Numbered from the stretch's first letter, positions 44,558 to 54,512 are shown. The stretch is 64,000 bases of DNA from Sphingobium sp. TKS (GCF_001563265.1 NZ_CP005083.1:1863001-1927000), one strand, 5' to 3'. The notes: generated by a model not told the origin, from the letters alone. Numbers and translations are program-made.

Positions 44558-46846
44558 ATGACCGATTTTCGCGACCCATTCGATGCTATCAAGGACCACC
44601 CGTTCGACGATGCGCTGTCCCAGCGCTATCTCGTCTATGCGCTTTCGACCATCACGGCCCGATCGTTGCCGGACCTGCGCGATGGGTTGAAGCCGGTGCA
44701 TCGCCGGCTGCTCTGGGCGATGCGGCTGCTGCGGATGGAGCCAGGCGGCGCCTCCCCGGACGTGCTGGTCGCCAATCCGGCGCGCAACACCACCTCCTAC
44801 AAGAAATGCGCTCGCGTCGTCGGTGACGTCATCGGTAAATATCATCCGCATGGCGACGCATCGGTCTATGACGCCATGGTGCGTCTGGCGCAGGATTTTT
44901 CGCTGCGCACGCCGCTGGTCGATGGACAGGGCAATTTCGGCAATATCGACGGCGATAATGCGGCGGCGATGCGCTATACCGAGGCGCGGCTGACGCAGGC
45001 GGCGGCCGATCTGATGGCGGGGCTGGACGAGGGCACTGTCGAGTTCCGCCCGACCTATAATGGCGAGGATCATGAGCCGGAGGTCTTTCCCGGCCTTTTC
45101 CCCAATCTGCTCGCCAATGGCGCCACCGGCATCGCGGTCGGCATGGCGACCAGCATCCCGCCGCACAATGTCGCGGAACTGATCGACGCCGCCAGCCTGT
45201 TGATCGACAATCCGGAGGCGGAGCATGCCGATCTGATGCAGATCGTGCGAGGGCCGGACTTTCCGACGGGCGGCGTGTTGGTCGACAGCGCTTCCATCAT
45301 TTCAGAGGCTTATGCGACGGGGCGGGGATCGTTTCGAACCCGCGCGCGCTGGCACAAGGAGGATGGCGGGCGCGGCACCTGGGTCGCCGTGGTCACCCAA
45401 ATCCCCTTCCAGGTCCAGAAATCCAAGCTGATCGAGCAGATCGCGGTTCTGATCAACGACAAGAAGCTGCCGATCCTGGCCGATGTGCGCGACGAGAGCG
45501 ACGAGCAGATTCGCATCGTCATCGAACCACGCGCCCGCACCGTCGACCCCGATGTGCTGATGGACAGCCTGTTCCGGCTGACCGACCTCGAAAACCGCTT
45601 TCCGCTGAACCTGAACGTGCTCGACGCCACTCGGACGCCGCGGGTGTTGGGCCTGAAATCCGTGCTGGTCGAGTGGTTGAAGCACCAGATCGATGTGCTG
45701 GTGCGGCGCGCGCAGCACCGGCTGGAGAAGATCGCGGCGCGGCTGGAACTGCTCGACGGCTATATCATCGCCTATTTGAACCTCGACCGGGTGATCGAGA
45801 TCATCCGCACCGAGGATGAGCCCAAGGAAGTGATGATGGCCGAATTCGGCCTCAACGACCGGCAGGCCGAGGCGATCCTCAACATGCGGCTGCGTTCTTT
45901 GCGCAAGCTGGAGGAGATGGAACTGCGGCGCGAACATTCGGAGCTGCTGAAAGAACGTGACGAACTGATCAAGCTGGTCGAAAGCCCGACGCGGCAACGG
46001 ACCCGGCTGAAGAAGGATCTGGCGGACCTGCGCAAGCGCTATTCGCCCGACAGCGATTTCGGCAAGCGGCGCACTTTGGTCGAGGAGGCCGCCCCGGCGC
46101 GGGAAATCCCGCTGGAGGCGATGATAGAGAAGGAGCCGATCACCGTGATCCTGTCCGAGCGCGGCTGGATCAGGGCGATGAGTGGACATCGCGACCTTGC
46201 CTCGGCAGACACGCTGAAGTTCAAGGAAGGCGACGGTCCGATGATCGCCTTCCACGCTCAGACCACGGACAAGCTGTTGCTGGCCACGGAAACGGGCCGC
46301 ATCTTCACCCTGGGCGCGGACAAGCTGCCGGGCGGGCGCGGCTTTGGCGATCCGGTGCGGTCGCTGGTCGATATGGATGGGACCGGCAATATCGTTGCCT
46401 TGATGCCTGCGCGGATCGGCGGCGAACTGTTGTTGGCGGCCTCTGACGGTCGCGGCTTCGTGGCCGCTGTGGCCGACGTGATCGCGGAAACGCGCAAGGG
46501 CAAGCAGGTCGTCAATGTGCGGACCGGCGCGAAGCTCAGCGTCGTGCATCCCATCGCATCCGAGGCGGACAGCGTCGCAGTGGTGGGCGAGAACCGCAAG
46601 TTGCTGGTCTTCACGCTGATCGAAATGCCGCGCATGGCGCGTGGACAGGGCGTCCAGATGCAGCGCTATCGCGATGGCGGATTGTCCGACGCCATCGCCT
46701 TCCGCCTGTCGGACGGCCTTAGCTGGGCCATGGGCGGAGGATCGGGCCGTACCCGGACGGAAGCGGACATGACGCCATGGCGCGTCGCAAGAGGCGCGGC
46801 GGGGCGGATGCCGCCCACGGGCTTTCCCCGCGATAACCGGTTCTGA
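44558..46846 (+). CDS. parC: DNA topoisomerase IV subunit A
   Basis: A 762-residue DNA-cleaving subunit. The catalytic Tyr is Y140 in [10 protein letters not shown]. The quinolone-determining helix reads [14 protein letters not shown]; Ala101 stands where E. coli ParC has Ser80. Other motifs: [28 protein letters not shown] and [16 protein letters not shown]. The C-terminal part is a beta-pinwheel with repeats such as [23 protein letters not shown]. It partners with the ParE at 24-26 kb. Confidence 0.95.
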   Translation: MTDFRDPFDAIKDHPFDDALSQRYLVYALSTITARSLPDLRDGLKPVHRRLLWAMRLLRMEPGGASPDVLVANPARNTTSYKKCARVVGDVIGKYHPHGDASVYDAMVRLAQDFSLRTPLVDGQGNFGNIDGDNAAAMRYTEARLTQAAADLMAGLDEGTVEFRPTYNGEDHEPEVFPGLFPNLLANGATGIAVGMATSIPPHNVAELIDAASLLIDNPEAEHADLMQIVRGPDFPTGGVLVDSASIISEAYATGRGSFRTRARWHKEDGGRGTWVAVVTQIPFQVQKSKLIEQIAVLINDKKLPILADVRDESDEQIRIVIEPRARTVDPDVLMDSLFRLTDLENRFPLNLNVLDATRTPRVLGLKSVLVEWLKHQIDVLVRRAQHRLEKIAARLELLDGYIIAYLNLDRVIEIIRTEDEPKEVMMAEFGLNDRQAEAILNMRLRSLRKLEEMELRREHSELLKERDELIKLVESPTRQRTRLKKDLADLRKRYSPDSDFGKRRTLVEEAAPAREIPLEAMIEKEPITVILSERGWIRAMSGHRDLASADTLKFKEGDGPMIAFHAQTTDKLLLATETGRIFTLGADKLPGGRGFGDPVRSLVDMDGTGNIVALMPARIGGELLLAASDGRGFVAAVADVIAETRKGKQVVNVRTGAKLSVVHPIASEADSVAVVGENRKLLVFTLIEMPRMARGQGVQMQRYRDGGLSDAIAFRLSDGLSWAMGGGSGRTRTEADMTPWRVARGAAGRMPPTGFPRDNRF

Positions 46847-46928
46847 CAAGCTGATTTTTTGCCATTAGCGCATCGGGTACGGGAATGTCGTTTCCCGAAA
46901 ATTTACCGATTGGGCCTATCGCGGGCCT

Positions 46929-48680
46929 ATGAAATCCATGTCGATGCGCGATCGGACGAGTGAGATGCCGAAGATCGAGCTCCTTAAGGGGGCGGATGAC
47001 GCGCATCTTTCGCATCGCGTGGCGATAGCCGACTGGCTGGCCGCATTGCCCTATCCGGCGGCGACATTTTCGTTCAAAAATAATAAGTTGTCGATGATGA
47101 CGAGCAATGTGCCGTTCGGCAATTATTTCAATCCCCGCGGGCCGGGCGAAGCCGAACGATCCCATGTCGCGGAATGGCGCAAGCGCATCGTGCAATGCGT
47201 CTTGTCAGGGCGTGATTCGGAAGGTTTCGAATTGCGCCGTGACGGCGTTTTGGGCCCTGAATATTTTTATTGCACGGTGGGCCGCCTGCCCGAAATGGAG
47301 GGTGAGTCCAATCTTTTTCTATTCACCGCGCTCGACCGAACCAGCGACCGGACCATCGAGAAGAATTTGCGGCGGGAATTGCTGTCGGACGGCTTGACCG
47401 CGCTGCCCAACCGGACCGGCTTTGGCGAGGAAATCGAGGAACGGCTGGCCAATATGCCTTGGCCGGACAATGCGCAGTTCGGGATCATCGCCATCGATCT
47501 CAGCCGGTTCAGCCGGGTCAATGAGTCATTGGGACCGATGGCCGGTGACGAATTGCTGATCACGGTCGCCAAGCGATTGAAGTCGAGCCTGCGGCAGGGC
47601 GATGTGCTGGCGCGCATTGGGGGCAATGATTTTGCAATTTTTGCTCGCTTGAACAATGGCCTATCGGATGCTCTTCATATCGTTCAGCGCATTCGCGATG
47701 CGCTTAGCTATCCGATCAGGCTGAGCGATCTGCAAATCCGGGTCGATTGCGCGATCGGCTGCGCCTTGTCGACCAACCTGACCGAAGACCCCGAAGATGT
47801 GGTCCGCAAGGCGCAGGCGGCGGTGAAAATCGCCAAGCGCAGCGGCAAGGTTGAAATCTACCGAAACGGCGTACTCAAGGAGGCGCAGCGGCGCTTTTCC
47901 ATAGAGAGCCGTCTGCGCGATGCGCTGGCCCAGGGCGGGTTGACCCTGGCCTTCCAGCCGCTCATTCATTTGCAGACCGGAGAAATTACCGGCTTCGAGG
48001 CATTGGCCCGGTGGGAGGATGAAGAACTGGGCCATGTCTCACCCACTGAGTTCATCGCCGTGGCGGAGGAAAGCGGGCTGATCACGCCGTTGGGGCGTTG
48101 GGCAGCCTATGAGGCGGCGCAGGCAATCAGCCGTTGGGACGCGAAATTCGGCCAGCCGCTGCCGGTGGGCGTCAATGTGAACCTTTCGCCCATTCAAATG
48201 GCGCGGGACGATGTCGCTTCCATGTTCGAGGAAGCGCTGCGCTATTCGGGCATTTCGGGCAATCGGCTGACCGCGGAACTGACAGAGAGCGCCATCGTGG
48301 CCGATCCGGAAAAGGCGCGGAAGCTGCTTTTCGCGCTCAAGGATCTCCACATGCCGATCGCCATGGACGATTTTGGCACGGGCTATTCGAACCTGGCGAG
48401 CCTGCACAGCCTGCCGATCGATATTTTGAAGATCGATCGCAGCTTCGTGACCTCCATGCTGGAGGACCGCGACAAGGAAATCATGGTTCGCACCATCCTG
48501 TCGCTGGCCGAATCGCTGGGCCTGCATGTGACCGCCGAAGGGATCGAGACGCAAGAACTGGCCCATGCGTTGCAGAATCTGGGCTGCTGGCAGGGGCAGG
48601 GCTATTATTTCGCGCGGCCGATGCCGGAGAGCGAAGCTTTTGATTATTGGCGGGCGCGCTGGAATTTCGAAACGGTCTGA
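46929..48680 (+). CDS. c-di-GMP phosphodiesterase (PAS-like, degenerate GGDEF, EAL)
   Basis: A 583-residue soluble protein without membrane segments. Residues about 30-140 look like a PAS-type sensor. The GGDEF domain (about 150-315) has GGNDF at 231-235 in place of GGDEF, so cyclase activity is doubtful. The EAL domain (about 325-575) has all key motifs: FEALARW (EAL 357-359), NLS, ELTES, DDFGTGYS (480-487), KIDRSF, AEGIET and QGYYFARP. It should hydrolyse c-di-GMP. It is not LapD, which needs a periplasmic domain. c-di-GMP normally controls LapG, so a link to the adhesin locus is possible. The 3' end overlaps cca by 37 bases. Confidence 0.88.
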   Translation: MKSMSMRDRTSEMPKIELLKGADDAHLSHRVAIADWLAALPYPAATFSFKNNKLSMMTSNVPFGNYFNPRGPGEAERSHVAEWRKRIVQCVLSGRDSEGFELRRDGVLGPEYFYCTVGRLPEMEGESNLFLFTALDRTSDRTIEKNLRRELLSDGLTALPNRTGFGEEIEERLANMPWPDNAQFGIIAIDLSRFSRVNESLGPMAGDELLITVAKRLKSSLRQGDVLARIGGNDFAIFARLNNGLSDALHIVQRIRDALSYPIRLSDLQIRVDCAIGCALSTNLTEDPEDVVRKAQAAVKIAKRSGKVEIYRNGVLKEAQRRFSIESRLRDALAQGGLTLAFQPLIHLQTGEITGFEALARWEDEELGHVSPTEFIAVAEESGLITPLGRWAAYEAAQAISRWDAKFGQPLPVGVNVNLSPIQMARDDVASMFEEALRYSGISGNRLTAELTESAIVADPEKARKLLFALKDLHMPIAMDDFGTGYSNLASLHSLPIDILKIDRSFVTSMLEDRDKEIMVRTILSLAESLGLHVTAEGIETQELAHALQNLGCWQGQGYYFARPMPESEAFDYWRARWNFETV

Positions 48681-49855
48681 TCCGCGATTTCGGCCACGCG
48701 GGCGTCATCGGGAAAGCCCTCGGCCACCCAGATCTTCTGAACCTCCGCCAGCGCCTTGGCCACATCTGGGCCGGGTTGCAGGCCGCGCGCGATGAGCGCG
48801 CCGCCGCCTAGCGGCAATCGGGGCGGGGTCCAGTCCATGAGCGTCGCTATGCCGTCGAGCGGCGCTTCGGGATCGATCAGGAGGCGATCGATCGCCCCTT
48901 CAATGCCGATCTGAAAGGCGAGGGTGCGGGGTGCCGCGCTGGTGGCGCTTCCGTCAAGCGCGGTCATGAGCCGCTTGCGGGCCTTGTTGGACAATTTGAG
49001 CCGGGCGCCGACCTGATCGGCTATGCGCGGATCGGGAGGGAGAAGGGCGGCCAGACGGCGCATCGCCGAAGGGCTGGTGCCCGAAGCGGATTCGCGCTCG
49101 ATCAGCGTGGACAGGCGAGCGAGCCCGCTTCCATCGATCTCGGGAATGACCGGCAGCAATATGCCACCCTCGATCATGAGTTGAAGCGAGGCAAGGGGCC
49201 GGGGAATGGCGAGCAATTTGAGCAACTCGTCCGCGATCCGCTCTCGCGAAAGCGCCATCAGGCTGTTGGCGGCGGCACGGCAGGCGGTATAGGCCTCTTC
49301 GTCCGGTTCATCTTGACCGAAGCGGGCGAGGAAACGGAAATAGCGCAGGATGCGGAGATGGTCCTCTGCGATCCGGGCGTTGGCATCCCCGATGAAGCGG
49401 ACGCGGTGCGCCTTCAAGTCAGCCACGCCGCCGAAGAAATCCGTGATTTCGTGGGTGAGGGGATCGGCATAGAGGGCGTTGATGGTGAAATCGCGCCGGG
49501 CGGCGTCTTCGCGCCAGTCGTCGGTATAGGCGATGGTGGCGCGGCGGCCATCCGTGCTGACGTCGCGGCGCAGAGTCGTGATCTCGACCGGCCAGCTATT
49601 GATGACGGCGGTGATCGTTCCGTGATCTATGCCGGTGGGCACGGCCTTGATCCCGGCGGCTTTCAGCCGGTCGATAACGCCCTTGGGTTCGATGACGGTC
49701 GCGATGTCCAGATCGCTTACCGGCAGGCCGAGCAGCCCATCCCGCACCGCGCCGCCGACGAAGCGGGCAAGGCCTTGTTCGCTCCCCAGAGCCTTCAGCA
49801 GCGCGTCCAGGCCGGGCCGATGGCGCCAGTCGGCGTCAGGCAACAGGCTGGTCAT
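48644..49855 (-). CDS. cca: CCA tRNA nucleotidyltransferase
   Basis: A 403-residue class II nucleotidyltransferase that adds or repairs the CCA end of tRNAs. The head domain shows FVGGAVRDGLLGLPVSDLDIAT, the metal-binding DLD. RRDFTINALYAD and ITDFFGGVADLKAHRVRFIG are family motifs, and EDHLRILRYFRFLARF is the neck. It overlaps the Nudix gene by 20 bases and forms the operon DUF1285-Nudix-cca, an order common in alphaproteobacteria. Confidence 0.93.
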   Translation of the reverse strand: MTSLLPDADWRHRPGLDALLKALGSEQGLARFVGGAVRDGLLGLPVSDLDIATVIEPKGVIDRLKAAGIKAVPTGIDHGTITAVINSWPVEITTLRRDVSTDGRRATIAYTDDWREDAARRDFTINALYADPLTHEITDFFGGVADLKAHRVRFIGDANARIAEDHLRILRYFRFLARFGQDEPDEEAYTACRAAANSLMALSRERIADELLKLLAIPRPLASLQLMIEGGILLPVIPEIDGSGLARLSTLIERESASGTSPSAMRRLAALLPPDPRIADQVGARLKLSNKARKRLMTALDGSATSAAPRTLAFQIGIEGAIDRLLIDPEAPLDGIATLMDWTPPRLPLGGGALIARGLQPGPDVAKALAEVQKIWVAEGFPDDARVAEIADQTVSKFQRARQ

Positions 49856-50447
49856 GGCCGAGCCTTCGCGAAAGATTGGCGAGGATGGCGGCGGTAATCC
49901 CCCAGATGCGGCGTCCTTCCCACATTATTTCGTAATAATGCCGTTCAACACCCTGAAATTCTATTGATTTCTTGATTCGATTGGAGGGATCAAGGGCGAA
50001 GGAGAGCGGAAGTTCGAACAATTCCGCGACCTCCGTCTCTTGGGGGAAAAGCGGGAGATCTGGCGGGATCACGCCGAGCACCGGGATAATATCGAAGCCA
50101 GTAAAGGTGTGATAGCGATCCGACGTGCCGATGATGTCCACCATATGCGGGACGAGGCCGATTTCCTCCTGCGCCTCACGCAAGGCGCCCGCGATTTCGT
50201 CTGCATCATCGTCATCGACGCGTCCGCCGGGGAAAGCGACCTGTCCCGCATGTTTGCGCAATCGGGCCGAACGCTGGGTCAGAATGAGGCCGGGTTCGGG
50301 GCGGTCGGTAATGGCGACCAGCACGGCAGCGGGGGCCAGGATGAGGTCGCCCTCTATGCGCGGGTCGCGGGTATCGGATAGCAACAGGCCGACTTCGCGC
50401 TCATGCCCTTCCTTCAAGGCGGCGCGCAACCGCTCCGCCAGGGTCAT
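49836..50447 (-). CDS. Nudix hydrolase, CoA pyrophosphatase-like
   Basis: A 203-residue enzyme with a clear Nudix box: GGRVDDDDADEIAGALREAQEEIGL (G-x5-E-x7-REAQEEIG form). TQRSARLRKHAGQVAFPGGR upstream is typical of CoA diphosphatases (NudL-type). The start ATG 50447 overlaps the DUF1285 stop (ATGA); a longer frame to 50486 is less likely. Confidence 0.9.
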   Translation of the reverse strand: MTLAERLRAALKEGHEREVGLLLSDTRDPRIEGDLILAPAAVLVAITDRPEPGLILTQRSARLRKHAGQVAFPGGRVDDDDADEIAGALREAQEEIGLVPHMVDIIGTSDRYHTFTGFDIIPVLGVIPPDLPLFPQETEVAELFELPLSFALDPSNRIKKSIEFQGVERHYYEIMWEGRRIWGITAAILANLSRRLGHDQPVA

Positions 50448-51010
50448 GCCGATCCGTCCAGCGCGAAGAAGGCGCCGTTGCTCCACAGGCCGATGGGGTC
50501 GGCGCCTTCGTCCAGCGCGAGGTTCATCAACTCATAATAGACGCTGCGGGCGATGAGCGCCTCCAGCCCGCCGCGCACATGCAGATAGGGATGGGGGCCG
50601 TCCGGCGTCTCACGCAGGATGAGGGCGTTGTCCGGACCGGCGGCGACCAGATCGCCGGTGTTGAGCCGGAAGGCCAGGCTGCGCTCCCGGCCTTCGCCTT
50701 CGGTCTTGAGTTCGACGGCGATGAAGGGCGCGTGCTCCACCTCGATCGACAGCTTTTCGACCGGCGTGACGAGGACGTAGCTGCCATCGGCTTCTCGGCG
50801 CAGGATGGTCGAGAAGAGGCGGACCATGGCTTCGCGGCCGATGGGCGAGCCTTGGTGGAACCATGTGCCGTCGCGGGCGATGCGCATGTCGCTGTCGCCG
50901 CAATGATCGGGATTCCATTTTTCCACGGGCGGCAGGCGCTTTTCCGCAAGCAGATGCGCAATGTCGGTCAGGGACAGGCTGGCAAGATCAGGAGGCGGTT
51001 CCATCGGCAT
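50444..51010 (-). CDS. DUF1285 family protein
   Basis: A 188-residue protein matching DUF1285: PPVEKWNPDHCGDSDMRIARDG, then GSPIGREAMVRLFSTILRREADG, VTPVEKLSIEVEHAPFIAVEL and GLEALIARSVYYELMNLAL. The biochemical role of the family is unknown. It is first in the operon with the Nudix and cca genes. The start may be the second Met (position 3). Confidence 0.9.
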   Translation of the reverse strand: MPMEPPPDLASLSLTDIAHLLAEKRLPPVEKWNPDHCGDSDMRIARDGTWFHQGSPIGREAMVRLFSTILRREADGSYVLVTPVEKLSIEVEHAPFIAVELKTEGEGRERSLAFRLNTGDLVAAGPDNALILRETPDGPHPYLHVRGGLEALIARSVYYELMNLALDEGADPIGLWSNGAFFALDGSA

Positions 51011-51055
51011 AGGGTCGAGATAGGAGCGCGCGCGTCCGAAGGCAAAAGGGAAATT

Positions 51056-51595
51056 TCAGGCCTGAACCGTGATCCGCGGGCTGAGCATGCCCCTGCCGTC
51101 AATGGGGCGCCCGTCGACGGAGAGCGCCAGCAGGCGGCGCGCCTCGAATGGGCCGGGGCAATCCCAGCCGCTGGTGCCTTCCGCAGAAAAGCCCCAGAAG
51201 CGGCCATAATATTCGGGATCACCGATCATCATCAGCGGGTCGCTGCGATGGGCGCGGGCGGCGGTGACGACGGTATCCATCATCGCGCGGCCATGGCCGG
51301 TGCCTTGGGCGGACGGGTCGACGGCGACGGGCCCGACCATGATGAGCGGCGTCTGGCTGCCGTCGTCATGAGTGAGGGCGACGGGCCAGCTTTGCAGCGA
51401 TCCGATGAGCCTGCCCTTCTCATCCTCGATCCCGAAGGACAGTTCGGGCAGCCAGGGCATGCCGTCGCGAATCAGATAGGCGGTGCGGCCGTGCCGGTCA
51501 GGGCCGAAGGCGGCATCGAGCAGATGCTCGATCACTTCCTGCGACATGATGTTGAGGGGCACTATCACAGACACGTCTTGCCGATCCGTTCTCAA
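51056..51595 (-). CDS. GNAT-family N-acetyltransferase
   Basis: A 179-residue acyltransferase. The acetyl-CoA loop reads VGPVAVDPSAQGTGHGRAMM, a Q/R-x-x-G-x-G/A form; the later GDPEYYGRFWGFS is common in YhbS-type GNAT proteins. Its substrate is unknown. It lies 46 bases before the DUF1285 operon on the same strand. Confidence 0.88.
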   Translation of the reverse strand: MRTDRQDVSVIVPLNIMSQEVIEHLLDAAFGPDRHGRTAYLIRDGMPWLPELSFGIEDEKGRLIGSLQSWPVALTHDDGSQTPLIMVGPVAVDPSAQGTGHGRAMMDTVVTAARAHRSDPLMMIGDPEYYGRFWGFSAEGTSGWDCPGPFEARRLLALSVDGRPIDGRGMLSPRITVQA

Positions 51596-51717
51596 TGGCG
51601 CATGGACGCGCCGAGAGCGGCGGGCTTTAGCGCGTGGCTCGCAAAATAAAAGTCTAAACTGGCCCCCGCCCGCAGCAGGCTATATCTGCCGCAGGGACCG
51701 GCCGAATGTGGCGAGCT

Positions 51718-52101
51718 ATGAGCAGCGGATTTGACGATTTTCTGACCTTGGAGGTCAATCATCTGGATGTGGATGTCCTGACCGGCATCTATTCCGAAGA
51801 GACGCACCTGCCGCAGCCGCTGCGCATCTCGATCCGGGCGAAGCTGAAGATCGCGGATCATTATGAGTCCGATACGCCGCTGTCCCGGTCCAAAAATTAT
51901 ATGGACCTGAAACATGCCGCGACCACGGCGCTGCCGGAAGGGCAGCATTTCACGCTGATAGAGGCGGTGGCGGATCATATCATCGAGACGATCTTTCTTC
52001 AGGACGACAAGGTGACGCATGTCGAGGTGAAGATCGTGAAACTCGCCCTTAGCGAGAAGGGCGAGGAGATCGGGATTACCATGGGACGCGGGCGGAGGTA
52101 G
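51718..52101 (+). CDS. folB: Dihydroneopterin aldolase-like protein
   Basis: A 127-residue T-fold protein of the FolB family: LDVDVLTGIYSEETHLPQPLRISI at the start, KNYMDLKHAATTALPEGQHFTLIEAVADHIIETIF in the middle with the Glu that binds pterin, then VTHVEVKIVKLAL. FolB cleaves dihydroneopterin in folate synthesis. The start at 51718 is chosen over 51706 because MSSGFDDFL fits better. Neighbours give no folate context, so the call rests on the fold alone. Confidence 0.82.
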   Translation: MSSGFDDFLTLEVNHLDVDVLTGIYSEETHLPQPLRISIRAKLKIADHYESDTPLSRSKNYMDLKHAATTALPEGQHFTLIEAVADHIIETIFLQDDKVTHVEVKIVKLALSEKGEEIGITMGRGRR

Positions 52102-52147
52102 TTTTCTTCGTGATCCTGTCCGCATAGGCCATGCTGAAGCTCAGCTC

Positions 52148-53092
52148 TTACCCCTTGATCAGCCCGATTTCCCGCAATCGCTCCGTCAGATAGTCATGCG
52201 CAGTGATCGGCGGATCGCGCCGAAGATTCTCCGCGTCCACGCATTGCGGCAGAGCGTCGATCAGGAAATCCGGCCGCAGGTGCATGAAGAAGGGCATGGA
52301 ATAACGCGAAAAGCCGCGGCGTTCCGGTGGCGGATTGACGACGCGGTGGCTGGTCGAGGGCAAATGATAGTTGGTCAGCCGCTGGAGCATATCGCCCACA
52401 TTGATGGCCAGCGCACCCGGCGGCGGCACCACAGGTAGCCAGTTGCCGTTGCGATCCTTGAGTTCAAGTCCGCCTTCCTCAGCGCCCAGCAGCAGGGTGA
52501 TGAGATTGATATCCTCATGCGCCCCGGCGCGGATGCCGGGGGCTTCCGGCGATACGGGCGGATAATGAAGCAGGCGCAGGATCGAATTGCCGTTCTCGAT
52601 CGGTTTGTCGAACCAGCGCTCCTCCAGGCCCAGATAGAGGGCGATGGCGGAAAGCAGTTCGGCGCCAACGCGGTCGAACTCGGCATAGAGCTGCGCAAAA
52701 GTCTCTTGAAATTCGGGCAGCTCGTCCGGCCAGACATTGGGCGGCATGGTTTGCGCCAACGGATCGTCTTTGGGCAGGTCGCGGCCGACATGCCAGAATT
52801 CCTTGAGGTCGTTCTCGCTCGCGCCCTTGGCGATTTCCACGCCGAAAGCCGTGTAGCCGCGCTGGCCGCCATTATATTTGGCGTCGTAGCGGCGCTTCGC
52901 CTCTTCGGGCAGCGCGAAAAACTGACGAGCCAACGCCCAACCCTTGTCGATCAGCGTCTGGTCCATGCCGTGGTCCTTCACCATGGCAAAGCCGAAGCGC
53001 TGGAAGGAGCCACCGAAAGCGGCGGCAAAGTCGGCCTTGGTCATATGGCCCAGGGACAGGACAGGCACTTGTTCCAGCACCGATTGCGACAC
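52148..53092 (-). CDS. 2-oxoglutarate/Fe(II) oxygenase, isopenicillin-N-synthase-like
   Basis: A 314-residue enzyme. The N-terminal DIOX_N part is FGFAMVKDHGMDQTLID. The iron ligands are the His-x-Asp in AGAHEDINLITLLL and the His in STSHRVVNPPPERRGFSRYSMPFF, where the R-x-S binds 2-oxoglutarate. GGLELKDRNGNWLPVVP and VNVGDML-type motifs lie between. GTG 53092 is chosen because GGAG sits 7 bases upstream; the frame is open to 53581 but overlaps the EVE gene. Substrate unknown. Confidence 0.9.
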   Translation of the reverse strand: MSQSVLEQVPVLSLGHMTKADFAAAFGGSFQRFGFAMVKDHGMDQTLIDKGWALARQFFALPEEAKRRYDAKYNGGQRGYTAFGVEIAKGASENDLKEFWHVGRDLPKDDPLAQTMPPNVWPDELPEFQETFAQLYAEFDRVGAELLSAIALYLGLEERWFDKPIENGNSILRLLHYPPVSPEAPGIRAGAHEDINLITLLLGAEEGGLELKDRNGNWLPVVPPPGALAINVGDMLQRLTNYHLPSTSHRVVNPPPERRGFSRYSMPFFMHLRPDFLIDALPQCVDAENLRRDPPITAHDYLTERLREIGLIKG

Positions 53093-53197
53093 TTTTAGTC
53101 TCCGAAAACAACATGATCGGCCCGGCGCACCGTCCGGGCGCCACGTGGCCATGCACACATCCTTGATCGTCCTTGGCGGCTGATGCAAGGAGGAGCC

Positions 53198-53605
53198 ATG
53201 AACTACTGGCTGATGAAATCCGAACCCGATGTCTTTTCCTATGACGATCTGGTCGAAAAGGGAAAAGCGGAATGGGACGGCGTGCGCAATTATGCCGCCC
53301 AGAACAATATGAAGGCGATGAGGAAGGGCGACCTGTCGATCTTCTATCACAGCAATATCGGCATCGAGGCGGTCGGCATCATGGAAATTGTCGAGGAAGC
53401 TGCGCCCGACAGCACCGACGACAGCGGCAAGTGGATCGCCGTCCATGTGGGACCGAAGGAAAAGTTCGACAAGCCGGTGACGTTGAAGACCATGAAGGCC
53501 GATCCGGCGCTGGCCGACATGGCGATGATCCGCCAATCGCGCCTGTCCGTTTCCCCGCTGACGGAGGCGGAGTTCAAGCATATCATCAGTTTATCAAAGG
53601 CTTGA
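53198..53605 (+). CDS. EVE domain protein
   Basis: A 135-residue protein that is one complete EVE domain: MNYWLMKSEPDVFSYDDL, then WDGVRNYAAQNNMKAMRKGDL, IFYHSN and GIMEIVEEA. EVE domains are PUA-like folds that bind modified bases in DNA or RNA. AAGGAGGAG precedes ATG 53198. The gene is divergent from the oxygenase across 105 bases. Confidence 0.93.
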   Translation: MNYWLMKSEPDVFSYDDLVEKGKAEWDGVRNYAAQNNMKAMRKGDLSIFYHSNIGIEAVGIMEIVEEAAPDSTDDSGKWIAVHVGPKEKFDKPVTLKTMKADPALADMAMIRQSRLSVSPLTEAEFKHIISLSKA

Positions 53606-53739
53606 GAAAGCGGTTGCGGGAAATGCAATCGTTTCGCCTTTGTTTGCGATTGAGCTTTTGCCGCACTGCACCATAAATTGACGCCAACAGAAAAGAATAT
53701 TCCAGAGGTGTTTGATCGGCATTCACAAGGAGTTTACCC

Positions 53740-54024
53740 ATGCGAATGCTGTCCAAGTTTGTCCTTTCCGCCCTGTTCGCCCTTGGTGCCGCCAACGCTC
53801 CGGTCCATGCCGAAGATGCTGCCAAGCAGAAGTTCACGCACGAGGGTTACACCTATGTGTATGACGTCAAGGACACCAAGACCGGCAAGGTGATTTCGGG
53901 TCGTCGTTATCCCGACGCCGTTGCCTTCAATCTGTCTGTCAAGAACGGCCGCGTTTCGGGCGTTTCGGGCGGTCAGGCCGTTGCGTTCAAGGTTGAAGAC
54001 GCTCGCGGCGCTGCTGCCGAATAG
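53740..54024 (+). CDS. Small secreted protein of unknown function
   Basis: A 94-residue protein with a signal peptide ending at PVHA-EDAA. The mature part (FTHEGYTYVYDVKDTKTGKV, SGRRYPDAVAFNLSVKNGRV) has a beta-rich look. AAGGAG precedes the ATG by 9 bases. It is followed by a strong terminator, so it forms its own transcript. No family name is recognised. Confidence 0.75.
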   Translation: MRMLSKFVLSALFALGAANAPVHAEDAAKQKFTHEGYTYVYDVKDTKTGKVISGRRYPDAVAFNLSVKNGRVSGVSGGQAVAFKVEDARGAAAE

Positions 54025-54045
54025 GCGTTTCGAAGCTGATCGATC

Positions 54046-54082
54046 AAAAAGGGCGGCTCCCCATCGGGAAGCCGCCCTTTTT
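54046..54082. terminator. Strong bidirectional intrinsic terminator
   Basis: AAAAAGGGCGGCT (54046-54058) pairs fully with AGCCGCCCTTTTT (54070-54082): a 13-pair stem flanked by A-run and T-run. It lies between two convergent genes and serves both. Confidence 0.93.
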
Positions 54083-54088
54083 CATATT

Positions 54089-54391
54089 TTAGCGGCAGCG
54101 ACGCTTGCTGTCGATTTCCTTGCCGAGCAGCGCGCCGCCCGCGGCGCCCAGGATCGTGCCGGTGGCGCGATCGCCACGAGTGTCGATCGCGCGGCCGACC
54201 AGTGCACCGCCGACGCCGCCGACGATCAGGCCGGTCGTGCCGTTGGACTTGCGGCAATAGGTGCGACCGTCCCGGCCGCGCCATTCGCGATACTCATAAT
54301 GACGGCGGGCATTCGCGCCATCCGTCGGGACGGCCATCGAAACAGGAATGGCCAGCGAAACGGCGGCCAGGGCCATAAGGGCTTTACGCAT
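54089..54391 (-). CDS. Glycine-zipper 2TM-domain envelope protein
   Basis: A 100-residue protein with a signal peptide (LMALAAVSLAIPVSMA). The glycine-zipper segment GLIVGGVGGALVGRAIDTRG and GTILGAAGGALLGKEID form two small-residue membrane helices, as in the 17-kDa surface antigen family. GGAGGAGATAAA precedes ATG 54391. It is probably an outer-membrane-associated protein. Confidence 0.85.
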   Translation of the reverse strand: MRKALMALAAVSLAIPVSMAVPTDGANARRHYEYREWRGRDGRTYCRKSNGTTGLIVGGVGGALVGRAIDTRGDRATGTILGAAGGALLGKEIDSKRRCR

Positions 54392-54512
54392 TTTATCTCC
54401 TCCAAAAGGCGTGCTTTGGTCGTTCAACTCACCCATATTGATCGAGGTTGCATGAACCTGCGACAACGGCACATCATATTGTTTTTTCAAGAATAAAATT
54501 TAAGGTAAAGTG

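Noticed and set aside
46929..48680. The GGDEF/EAL protein as the missing LapD
   Set aside because: It has no membrane segments or periplasmic domain and its EAL residues are intact, unlike LapD.
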